A stretch of 64,000 nt of DNA from Progne subis subis (taxonomy: Eukaryota; Chordata; Aves; Passeriformes; Hirundinidae). Of this stretch, positions 1 to 10,230 are shown one piece after another. The notes under the pieces were generated by a model, which ran no database searches, was not told where the DNA came from, and saw only the letters and a list, made by a program, of their open reading frames with translations. The stretch lies in assembly GCA_022316685.1 (NCBI GenBank), contig JAKJHU010000030.1, forward strand, positions 9,796,360-9,860,359. The letters are read 5' to 3'. The translations under genes were made by a program, and so were the position numbers. How positions within the stretch are numbered: the stretch's first letter is position 1; each line of letters opens with the position of its first letter.

Positions 1-1639
1 GTTCTACTAAAACTGCTATTTTGGTGAGTGTAGTTGAAACTGTGTGGTTTCTGGATTCCTGTAACAAACCAGATCATAGTGTCATCTAATGGCACATACT
101 AGACAAGATGGGTCTTGACATGCAGATAATGTAGAAATAAATGGGCTTAATGTTATAGAATCTTAAAGAAAATTTTAAACCTCAGTCCATAATATTGCAC
201 AAGTTGTCTTAATCTTGAAAAGATTCACAGAGTTGCATGACAATTTCATTCATGCACCTTTTCTCTGTGTACTCTGCTTGAATAATGTAGTGAAAGTGGT
301 ATTTTCTATTCAGCTAGCTTCCCAAGAAAAACAGAAGATAGGGAGTAGACTGTGCTAACAACCCACAATACAGCAACCAAAACTTGGTATTCCATCTGCC
401 ACAGTGCAAATTGACCACTCTGCTACTAGAAAATCAAACAGTTCACACAAAATTTATAAGTAAAACATGTCAGAAACTACAGTAAAAAAATAAACAACAA
501 AACCCCATCCCAAACAACAACCTCCCTCCCATCCCCCCCAAAAGAGCCACAAACAAACAGACAAAAAAACAAATCCATCATACAAAAGCAAATCAAACAA
601 ACTAACCAAACCCCAAATTAACTCTATTATGAATAGGGCATTTTCTATATCAATGAAGTCAGCATAATTCTTGAAAAGTGCAAACTGGGTGTATTGGCTA
701 AGATAATTAACATAATTGTGGAACTAATTTGATGTTTTACTTACTTTTATATGTCAAAACATATAATGCATAAGCAAAAATCAAAGAGTGTAACTTAATA
801 GCCTAGTTTGGCTCTGTGAAACAGGATTTTTTTTTGTTTTGCAGGGTGAAACAATTTGCTCTAGAACACCGCATCCTCCCCCTCAAAAACATAATCCTCA
901 TGCTTTTTACACAGAATCCATGCTTCTTTCTGTAATGTATCTAACAACACAATTTTCATCAATTTCAACATGGACCTGAATTGGCATTTTTAACTTACAT
1001 AGAGCATCAATTTCACAAACAAATTCTAGACTATTCCCCCATGCCCAGCTATTCTATGACAAGCATTTCAGATTACGATTTGCCATTCACTTTCCACAAA
1101 GTGAAAGGAGTCATTAAAAGACAGTTTCAATGTTGTAGTAATATAATTAAAAACCCTCCTTCCAGTTCAATGTCATTAAAAGAATCACTGGGTTTTTTAA
1201 TGCCAGAAAATATTGTATACACTGATACTACCTGGTAATATATCCTGCAAATTTCTGAGAAAAGGTAGCAAAATAATTTACAAAGGCTATCTATAATATT
1301 GAGGAATGCTAAAGTTTTCTACTTTTTTTTTTTTTTTCCCTGTGCTTTCCACTGGGTTGACAATGGTAGGCCTATTTTTCTGTACTTTCTTCCTTAAGTA
1401 AAACAAAAAAATAATTTTAGAAAATAAATAGCTTCAACATTGTGCTCATCAATTACTTTTGAAAGTAATCTAAATCTTACAACGTCACCTAAAATTTGCA
1501 GAAAGATTCAGAAAAAGTTAGCATGATTTTAAGACCACAAGAATACCAAATTTGAATTCTTAACTTGGTTACTTCCTCATCTTCCTAACTTAAATAATTT
1601 TAAAGCTTATTTTCCAAAGAAGAGACATGGTTAAAAAAA
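1..1639. other. AT-rich DNA downstream of CSMD3, no gene seen
   Basis: No convincing coding frame, RNA gene or transposon is visible. The 85-codon plus-strand frame at 981-1238 has no recognisable motif and the base composition of its surroundings. An A/C-rich simple tract occupies about 482-600 and a T run about 1324-1338. Confidence 0.6.
482..600. repeat. A/C-rich simple tract
   Basis: Irregular CAAA/CCAA units with few G or T. Low-complexity sequence, no gene. Confidence 0.7.
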
Positions 1640-1652
1640 GCAATTGTCTGGT

Positions 1653-1658
1653 TTTATT
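1653..1658 (-). promoter_or_regulatory. Candidate distal polyadenylation signal AATAAA
   Basis: On the minus strand the sequence reads AAAATAAAACCAGACAATTGC followed by a run of seven T. This gives the canonical hexamer, a CA cleavage candidate about 15 bases downstream, and a U-rich downstream element. This is the best-formed poly(A) site found after the stop codon, but no transcript evidence is available. Confidence 0.45.
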
Positions 1659-2331
1659 TTGTTTACATTGCACTGAAAATTTACATCATACTTTTACAAA
1701 TCCTTTTTCATAAAAATATACTTCTTTACAAAAGTGTATGCATTAATATAAGAGGAGTAGCCAGTTGCAGAAGAAACATTTTAAACGATCTCAAATGTAT
1801 TAACCTTAACATTAATGAATGAATAATAGTTATTGCAGTCATTTGAATAAACAAGAATAAATAACAACCAATGGTATAAAATATAAAACAGCATCCTTTT
1901 AGTAGAATACAGTTTGACAGAGTTGTATGAATATTCAAAACAAAGTGTTGTAAAATGATTTATAAGAAATTCATCAAACATTATAGAAATCCAAGCAGCA
2001 ATCCTGGGTACAATGATTTTTGGTAGGCACTCTCTATTACTGTAATAAAAAGGTTATTTTCACAGAATTATTAATGAGTGAAAGGGACAATAACATATAA
2101 TTCACACTGGCTAACACACAGCATTTGTGAGTCATGCTATGAATGGAAGACAATGACCTACACCAAATAAATTATTGAGTTCCGGCTGAATAATTCTGAT
2201 ATGAAATAACTGTAGAACTAAAAATTGTACTTCCTTAGAAGTGAATCTGGAATGCCTAAAACTTGTATTTGAGGGCTGTGGAATCTGAATTGTCCCTAAA
2301 ATGCTTGGATTGTCCCTAATAAAATCATGGC

Positions 2332-2363
<32 letters not shown>

Positions 2364-3275
2364 CCTTTGCACTATGGTAATATATTAAATTTTAAATGAG
2401 CTGTAAGGATTTGTTTCCATAGAGTACTGGAATATATAGATATAATAGATATGGAAACACATTATTTCCAAATCATAAATTCCTGTTGCCTGGTAGATCT
2501 GATCCAAAGTTCATTGAAGTCTCTTAGAATCCATCAGTTTCAATGGGATTGCATCATGCTTTGTGCATGCATTTTGTCAAAATGCTGAAGAAACACGTGA
2601 GATATGGCCTAGTTTTAAGTAAAAGGGACTGAAAAATACAATCCTATTTTTGATATAGGGATTTAATTACTATTATTACTGTAAACTGCACTTTTTTAAT
2701 AGGAAATATTATCTTTTGAATTAACTTTTGAAACAAATGTAAGATGGTCACACCTGAAAGTTCTTCAACATTAAAGGAACATAGTCACATACAAAGCTCA
2801 ATTCATATTAGATTCTTCACTGTAAAATTTGTCTAGATATATGATTGACAAAAGAAATATATAAACATTAAAATTTGTGGATATTGTTGATAGAAACAGA
2901 AAACAAGCTTGACTTGGAAAATGGAAATGAAGCATGATGTAAAGCAGGGAAGAAAATTCACTTTATAAAGACATGAAATTTGGTGGGTTTTTTGTTTGTT
3001 TGTTTGTTTTTGTGGTTTGTGGGTTTTTTTGTGTTTTTTTTTTTTTTTTTTTTTTTTTAATCTGATGAGAAAAGAGTAAGTTATACTTGCTGAGTTCTAA
3101 ATACTACAACCTGGACTCAGAAATTCAACTGTTCTGAGAAAAACAAAATATTTAACGGGCTGAAAAAGGAAAAAAAGATACAAACTTATAAGAAAGATGT
3201 AGCATATGACTGTTAAAGAGATATGAGTGACCTATTGTCTTCTGTAAGTATAGCTCTTATTTTCTACCTATATCT

Positions 3276-3281
3276 TTTATT
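3276..3281 (-). promoter_or_regulatory. Candidate proximal polyadenylation signal AATAAA
   Basis: A minus-strand AATAAA lies about 470 bases after the stop codon, followed by GATATAGG and AAAATAAGAG. The downstream region is not strongly U- or GU-rich, so it is weaker than the distal site at 1653. It could produce a short 3' UTR isoform. Confidence 0.25.
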
Positions 3282-3654
3282 TTTTTTTAACCCAGTCCCT
3301 CCATTATAGTTTTTATAAAGCACAGAATACTGATAGTGGATGCTCCTCCAATATATGCAAATATGTTTTATGTTTTAGAATAACCTCCTTTTTTAAAAAA
3401 GCAAATAAACTGTGAGTAGCACTCATGGAGTGCAGCAAAAGTTTTAAAGCTCTCTGTGGCATACACAAAGAAGAATTCTGATCCAGTTTATGAAAAACAA
3501 AATAAAAACAAAATAACTACAACCCAGACTTGCCTATCATCCTCAGGAAAAGGTGACCCACTAGATCCTGAAAAGTGTGCTTTATATATTTTTTTTTTCA
3601 TTTCCTTTTTTTAATTTTTTTAAATTTTTTTAAAAATTTTTTTAAATTTTTTTC

Positions 3655-3678
3655 CTTTTTTTTTTTTTTTTTTTTTTT
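3655..3678. repeat. T24 run (A24 in the CSMD3 3' UTR)
   Basis: Twenty-four consecutive T on the plus strand begin 70 bases after the stop codon. In the transcript this is an internal A tract within the 3' UTR. Confidence 0.9.
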
Positions 3679-3747
3679 AATCAGTGAACTGTGTGTGCAC
3701 TGTATTGTGTGTAGGTTTCCAGATTTTGAAGATAAATCATTACCACA

Positions 3748-3907
3748 TTATACCATTGTGCAAACAGTGTTCAAGTTGGGGTCAAATCGTACTGCTTTCC
3801 CTTCCACTGACTTTGCATTTGTGTCATACATTGGGTTTTCAAAAGCAGCTTGTCCATTGTTATTTTCATGTACAGAGCATCCTGTGTACTGTGTTTTAGG
3901 TGCAGTC
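3748..3907 (-). CDS. CSMD3: CSMD3 last coding exon: cytoplasmic tail and stop
   Basis: The coding part is 160 bp: one base completing Lys, 52 codons and TAA at 3748-3750. The tail is TAPKTQYTGCSVHENNNG, then QAAFENPMYDTN, then a segment ending NLNTVCTMV. FENPMYD holds an NPxY-type motif and the terminal T-M-V fits a class I PDZ ligand; both readings come from general motif knowledge. The acceptor CTTTCTTTCTTCTACAG is strong. An ORF extending upstream with its own Met is intronic. The exon continues as the 3' UTR. Confidence 0.95.
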
Positions 3908-5283
3908 CTGTAGAAGAAAGAAAGAAGATTTGTAACTGCAGTTTTCCTCACTGACAATATGGTTTAAGAATCTTAACAGAGTTTAGCTCCCAATTCAATT
4001 TATAGGAGCTAAATATGACATCTCATTTTTTTTTACAATATTTATGCTGAGAATTAGTACTGTATTGAAGTTTCAGGGCTTTATGACTCCTTGAAAATTG
4101 TGTTCACTTAGAAACTTAGTTAACAACCTTAGAAGAGGCTATCTGTTGTTATTGTATCCATTATCCTAGTTGTAATCCATTCCACTTGGATAATCAGATT
4201 ATAAAGACTACAACAAAATCTTGTAAAGACACAATAACTCCCCAGTCAGACGGCTGAGGTTTTCTTTTTCCTTTTAGAGACTCAGCAGTTTTAGAAAGAA
4301 TAAGTTTCTAGCTGAAATGCCCTCTTTTTCACTAAACAACTCAAAATATCAGAGTTCAAACCCTTAAAAGCTTTTGACCTATATCTCTATACAAAATGTA
4401 TACTATATTGTAAGTCATCAATATGGAAAGCCAAGACAAATGCTTACAGCATACAGCTAATAGCAAATAGATAAAAAATTACATAGGCAATTTTTCATAT
4501 GCTTGAGCATTTGAAAACAAGTAGTACTAATTAAAAATGATGTTACATGTTTTAAACTAATGTTATCCAGTAATATATATTGTTAGTATTATTGTCAGAC
4601 TATCAGATGTAAATCACCATTTTGGCAGTTAGTATGCAATAAACTGTCTTGGCATTAAAGTGATTAAGGTTTCTTTAGTCATCAAATGCTTCAAAGCTAC
4701 AGGATAAGCTCACTGCATCCAAAGAATTAATACTGATCTCGATAACATGAAAAAAACCTGTTGAACTTAGACTGATGAAACAGAAAAGTCTGGTGGCTAT
4801 TAAACATAATTACATATGAACTAGTATTTTCTGACACAGAAACAGTTTCATGATGAAATTTCTTGATGACATAATGTTTGCATATACTTGTATGTTAATA
4901 AAATGGTCAGGCATTAAGATAAATTACACATGATATATCTCAATTCTGTCACATGAAGAAAAGAACAAAGACAATTTATTGTAAGTACACAGAAAATCTA
5001 CTAATTGTATTATTCAGCATAAGCCAATAATTTCCAGCATCTATTTTATCATAAAGAGAAAAATTTATAAAATTTTAAATAGCTAGGAATGAAAGTACAG
5101 TGCTGTATAATAAACTTGTCTTAGTTATTATACCAGATCTTAATAGATGTCTACATGCCTATTTTTGCAAAGCCTTTGTTGTTTTACAGAAAACTTCATT
5201 TACACTAGCAAAATCTGAAGACATTAAAATATCACCGACACTTAGTGGAATAGAGGAATTCTGTATATGTAATTTATACTTAC
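3908..5283 (-). other. CSMD3: Intron between exons 17 and 18 (1376 bp)
   Basis: GT donor at 5283-5282 and AG acceptor at 3909-3908. The intron is AT-rich and unique-looking, and I see no repeat, exon or RNA in it. Confidence 0.85.
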
Positions 5284-5419
5284 TTTTGTTTATAGAGATA
5301 AAAGCCAAAACCAGCAAATATAAGGGCAAAGAAAGGCACAAGGATAGCAATGGCCACTGAACTACTATTTGTACCATGTGGTTGATTAGAAGAATTTGAA
5401 CTCTCAGACATGTTAAGAC
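5284..5419 (-). CDS. CSMD3: CSMD3 coding exon 17 of 18: transmembrane exon
   Basis: This is a 136-bp exon, phase 1 in and phase 2 out. It encodes a short extracellular stalk with three N-glycosylation sequons (NMS, NSS, NSS), then one helix (VAIAILVPFFALIFAGFGFYLY) and a basic stop-transfer KQK. The hydrophobic run is about 22 residues, right for one membrane pass, and orients the sushi domains outside the cell. The donor is AA|GTAAGTA; its two bases join the G of the last exon to make Lys. Confidence 0.94.
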
Positions 5420-6089
5420 CTAAAAAACAATTAAAAAAAAAACAAGTAATATCATATACGTGTCTGTTATCAGCAGCACATACTACTCCATAATCGTTGG
5501 AATTCAATAACACCTTGATACTGGGTCATCATCATATGTTCTGCTGCATACATACAGCTCTATGCTGAGGCCACCTGGACTTTTAATATACACCATATTC
5601 TGATTAATATGTGGATGGCACATGTTGGCAGAACACACACCTACTCTGGTACAGTAAATATCTTACAGCATAATTCTGCATGAGATTCAACTTTTGTATG
5701 TAATGAAGACATATTACTGTACTGTGAAATGAGAAGTCAAATTCATAATAATGCATATGTTAGATTGATTATATTACTAGTTTTATTTGTATATTTCAGT
5801 AATTAATAAATACTACATCTATAAAACCCAAACATATGATGAAGGAAAAGGTCAATCACCTGAAAAGGCAAATTGAAAACTCATTACTTCCTTAGGTGCT
5901 GCTATTGATACACAGAGCGAAAGAGATGGGAACAATTTTGAATAGCTAAAGCCAGATATTGATGAAAAAAATAGAAATATGACTTGCTGTATGGCTGAAG
6001 AATACATTATCTACATTAACTACACAGAGAAGTTATACCTCTTTTAAATGTGAAGAAAGGTTATAACAATGACACAGATATTATTAAAA

Positions 6090-6296
6090 AATTCTTTACA
6101 GAAAGAGTGTTTGGGCATTGGAACAGGCTGCCCAAGGAAATGCTGGAGTAACCAACCCTGGAGGTGTTTAACGAAAGATGGGATGTGGCACTCAGTGCCA
6201 TGGATCAGTTTATAAGGTGATGCTTAGGACATAGGTTGGACTTGATGATCTCCTAGGTATCTTCCAAAGTAGTTGATTCTGTGATTGATTCTCTAA
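6090..6296 (+). mobile_element. CR1 LINE, 3'-end fragment
   Basis: The stretch from TTGGGCATTGGAACAGGCTG through GGTTGGACTTGATGATCTCC to the terminal GATTCTGTGATTGATTCT is the typical 3' end of avian CR1. It is 5'-truncated to about 200 bp and antisense to the host gene. Confidence 0.9.
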
Positions 6297-6408
6297 TGCA
6301 TCTTCAAAGTTAATTTTCAAGATTTTAACTGTATCTTCTATGAATTGCTTAGGTCATAATGTTTTCTGTCTTTCTTGACCATATAAAACAATATGCAGAA
6401 ATAAATTT

Positions 6409-6564
6409 TAAAAAAAACCCAAAAAAACAAACAAAAAAAACACCCAAAACAAACCAACAAAAAAATCAAACAAAACAAAAACAAAACAAAACAAAAAACA
6501 AAAACAAAAAAAACCCCACCAAAACAAACCAACAAACAAAAAACCACAAAAAAAGACTCCAAAC
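6409..6564. repeat. (CAAA)n/(CAAAA)n tract
   Basis: A/C-only low-complexity stretch of about 155 bases. The Phe/Cys-rich and Lys/Asn-rich frames on the two strands here are artefacts of this composition. Confidence 0.85.
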
Positions 6565-8030
6565 AACCATCCATGGCTGAGACCCCAAACAACTAACCAT
6601 GTGAGTAAATTGTGTGGGAACAATAATCAAAACATTTTATTTCAGAGAAGCTAATTTTGAGGTTGCATGCATGAAATAATGAAGCAGTAAGCATGCTAAA
6701 AAAAGAACTGTTCAAAGATTATGAATCTCTTTATAGCAATATTATTGACTACATTAGCTACAATTAAATCTTGTATAGAATTTGACTTTGAATCATTATT
6801 TTCCTTGAAGTTATATACCAATAAAATTTACCTTCAACATAGGACAGAAAAGTATCTCAAACATTTTATCTAAAAATCAAATGAAGGAATATAATTTTTG
6901 TAATAATCTTTCAAAACAATTTCCCAAGGAAGTCTTGCATTTTAATTTTTCTTAGATAACTTTCAAATATTTTAAGAAGTTAATAAAATGAAATAACTTC
7001 TCATATTAATTTAAAGAAAACATTTCTTGATAAAGATATTTCTAAAAATTCTTGCAAAGTAATTTGCACATGAAATTACAGTGAAAAACAAGATCAGTGC
7101 ATTTTACTGTGACTTAAAACTGTGAAAAGAGGAAAAAAAAAATTACTTTACATTCCTTCTTTCTAGAACATTAAAGAATTAAAGAATTTTTTGATTTTAC
7201 TGGGGGAGAAAAAAAAAAGGAAAAAGAAAAAAAAAAAAAGAAAAAAAAACCGAAAAAAAAGGACTATGTGGCTGAAAGAACATATTTCTCCATTCACATA
7301 TAGGAATTTTACCTGAAGATAAGAACTCCATCTAAACAGCCAGTATGTTAGTGAAAAAGAAGTCCTCATCTAAGGCATTCCTAACAGTACTTTATCACTT
7401 AAAATTCAGCATAAACTAGACTCAAATTCTTATGGGAGGAGAAATATCACAGTTCTTAAAACACCATTAGAAAAGAAAATGAAATTATTTTCTTAAATAG
7501 CCCAACAGTATGTTGTCACCAGAGTCTGTTACCAAAGCTCCCTTATAGAAACAAGAAGTTATTTTTTAGGAAATAAACACTTATCAAGTCAGACTTTTTT
7601 CTTCTCGAAGGTAATATAACTTTTTACCTGCAAATATTTAGCAGTTTCCCTCTTTTAACAAATGTTTCGTTGAAATGGTGCCTCAGCACCAAAACCAAGA
7701 AATCTGTTTATCAAAGCATTCTACAACATGGGTTTTCTAGATAGCTATCAAGATATCAAATTAAATGCATTCTACACATAATTGGATAAAAAAAATTGCT
7801 CAAAATATTACAAATTAATATGTATACTAAGCAGTAGATTGCAAGTCATCAGTAGTTCCTTACAACTTATTTGTAGCTACCACTTAAATGACAGTTTAAA
7901 GATATTAATATCTCAATATTCTATAAAAAGTCAGTTCTGTTAACATCCTGCAGATACCCTCATACTACTGGATATAATAAAACTGAATGTGGAACAACAA
8001 ACTAGCAAATAATTAGAATTTGTTGAATAC

Positions 8031-8118
8031 CTATTCTTTGAAGCCCAAATTGTCCATAATCTTTACCCTGGATAAATCCTTGAAAAACATATGTTGCTCC
8101 ATCAGGTTCAGCAGAAAC
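8031..8118 (-). CDS. CSMD3: CSMD3 coding exon 16 of 18: juxtamembrane region
   Basis: This is an 88-bp exon, phase 0 in and phase 1 out. It reads VSAEPDGATYVFQGFIQ then GKDYGQFGLQRI plus one base before GTATTC. It completes the conserved extracellular juxtamembrane block before the membrane exon. The junction codon with exon 17 is Gly. It has no methionine or long frame, so it is easily missed; identification rests on sequence recognition, GT-AG borders (TTTACAG acceptor) and phase agreement on both sides. Confidence 0.92.
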
Positions 8119-10117
8119 CTGTAAACAAAAAGTAATTTGAATTAAATAGGGAAAGGTTGTTGCAAGTTTCATGTATATATCTGAATGGGACCTATTCTAT
8201 TCTATATCGTAATATGCTTGACTGGTAGCTGTTATTCCCCATTATAAACACCTGCTTTTTCTAGGAAATTTATATATTAAGTTTAAAAGAAAAGACAGGA
8301 CTGTTATTGGCACAACATAGACACGGTGGCTTATGGTTACATATGACACCTTATACTACCTTTAACTGTATTTTTTTTAAACTACTAAGACCTGAAGTTC
8401 AAATTTCAGTATTTCTAAGCTCTTATATACTTCATAATTTTCTGTTTTGTTTAGGAAGTAGATTGAAAAAGTTATGTTGCATATAATCCTAAGGATAAAA
8501 GTATTGAGATTTTAATAGCTAGTTTTAAACTAAATTAAACAACAACAACAACAAACAAACAAACAAACAACCTCAAATTAATTGAAATTGATTTTTCTCA
8601 GTGCCTATCCCAATAAGCACTTAATTATACAGCCATGGACCAGAAGAATATTGAATAAGGCTTTGTTACAAGGGTAAAATATGCTAGTATAAACTAAAAG
8701 GCTTGTAGGAGGGAGGGGATGGTTGTGATCCTATTTTAACGCCTCTTATTAAAGTAAGTACAGTCTGAAGTAGTGTACTGTATACAGCTCGACAGATACT
8801 TGGTTCTAAGAATATGTATTAGGTTTAAATTCAGTGTTTTCTATGTAGCTTCATTCAAGCTTTTCCCTTAAGCTGCCCTTTCTCAAGGACACAGTATATA
8901 TTCAGCAGCAACCTGAAGTTATGTTTTCACTGAAGACTGCCCTTCTTTGGTGAATTTTTTTACTTTGGGCAAAAGCAGCCTCTTTGTGCTGTTCCAAGAC
9001 TCAAAGACAAAAAACGTCAAGTAAGAACAGTATGTAAATAGCATATGGAATGTAGGGAGTATACTGTCTACTTTTGTATATTTAGAGCAAATATGAAAGT
9101 AGAGTATATGAAAATAAATTTTTTGCTTTGCTACCTCAGGAGCAGGTTCGTGAAGCCTAAAGTTTCTACAAGCCAAGACAGTTAAACTAAACTCATCAAG
9201 CAATAAATGTACTATTAAAAATGGCTTAAGGTTTCCATCTTTAAAAAAATTATAGTTCAACCAGTGCTACTAGTTCTAAAAATATTAATTTGTGTGTACA
9301 ATTCAATGTACACATGGCATGTCCACCCATAGTTGTGTTCCTGTACTGCTTAACCAATGGATGAAATGTAACAAAACAAAAAAATTCCTTAAAAAAATCA
9401 GATGGTGTAGTAAGGATGTATGAGTGTTTATCCTCATCCAAATAATTTTAGGCTCTTTGTTTTCTAAAAAATCTACTTTTTCTCCATCTATTATTGGAAG
9501 GTGTTCTCTTCTCATGGTTTAATCACATCCCTGGATGCCCAGAAACCTGGGCTATTTAACCCTCTCCTTTACCTCTCCTCCTCTCAGTTATGTGCTCTTT
9601 TCCTCTCTGTTTTAAAGAATAAACTCAGACCCAGAACACCAAGGTGCCTAATTCTAAATTGGAGTAATCTATTTTGTTTTCCAGTTACATGTTACAGTTG
9701 ATCCTTTTCAAGGTATTTCTAAAAAATCACCAAAAAGTAAAACGTGTGCTAATATAATGATGAAAATTGTTATTGTATTAATTGAATACAATATTGTTAT
9801 AAAATGGTTTTATGTTCAATTATGATAAATTTCTAAATATATTGGAATAAGGAGACCTACAAGAAAGGCTTCTGTACTAACACGCATTATAATTTTTCCT
9901 ACACTCTATGTCTTCCCATATTTTCATTCGGACTGGTCTCCTGCATTTTACAAGAAAATTTTCTTGTAATTTAATGACTCAGCCTTGCTGAAAAGATTCC
10001 ATTTGATATGTCTCAAGATTTTTTTGTATGTAAAAACCAGCATGATTTCAATCATCCAAAAAAAACCCAAACAAAACAAACAAAACACTCTCTCTTTTGT
10101 AGCAGAAATATACTCAC
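8119..10117 (-). other. CSMD3: Intron between exons 15 and 16 (1999 bp)
   Basis: GT-AG intron. A (CAA)n/(CAAA)n tract lies at about 8540-8572. The small open frames at 8919-9515 show no motif and no splice pairing that fits the gene, so I treat them as chance. Confidence 0.85.
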
Positions 10118-10230
10118 AAAACCATCCATAGCCCATTTTTCCTCTTTCAACTTGCTTGCAGAGGTATGGGAGGGTGCTTTAATTAGATATATGTGGAGCA
10201 TTAGCCGAGCTTCCTGGCTTTTATACACTC
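10118..10230 (-). CDS. CSMD3: CSMD3 coding exon 15 of 18: juxtamembrane region
   Basis: This is a 113-bp exon, phase 1 in and phase 0 out. The translation is VYKSQEARLMLHIYLIK followed by APSHTSASKLKEEKWAMDGF, ending on TTT before GTGAGT. It is cysteine-free and continues the conserved juxtamembrane domain (hydrophobic LMLHIYLI strand, KEEKWAMDGF). The exon is too short for a long open frame and lies inside unrelated frames on both strands. It was found by looking for the expected continuation between exons 14 and 16. The acceptor is TATTCTACAG. Confidence 0.92.

Larger units (their letters stand above)
1640..3747 (-). other. CSMD3: CSMD3 3' UTR (probable extent)
   Basis: This stretch follows the stop codon on the minus strand and contains no coding sequence on either strand that I trust. 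It is AT-rich, with an A24 run in the transcript 70 bases after the stop (3655-3678), another A-rich run at 3028-3058, and a (TA)n/poly-T stretch at 2334-2363. The end at about 1640 is inferred from the AATAAA at 1653-1658. A nearer AATAAA at 3276-3281 would give a shorter UTR of about 490 bases. Confidence 0.5.
5420..8030 (-). other. CSMD3: Intron between exons 16 and 17 (2611 bp)
   Basis: GT-AG intron. It holds a CR1 3' fragment (6090-6296), an A/C-rich simple tract (6409-6564) and an A-rich purine tract (7209-7260). The remainder is AT-rich with nothing recognised. Confidence 0.85.

Noticed and set aside
6338..6623. Phe/Cys-rich and Lys/Asn-rich small frames
   Set aside because: They are translations of an A/C simple repeat.
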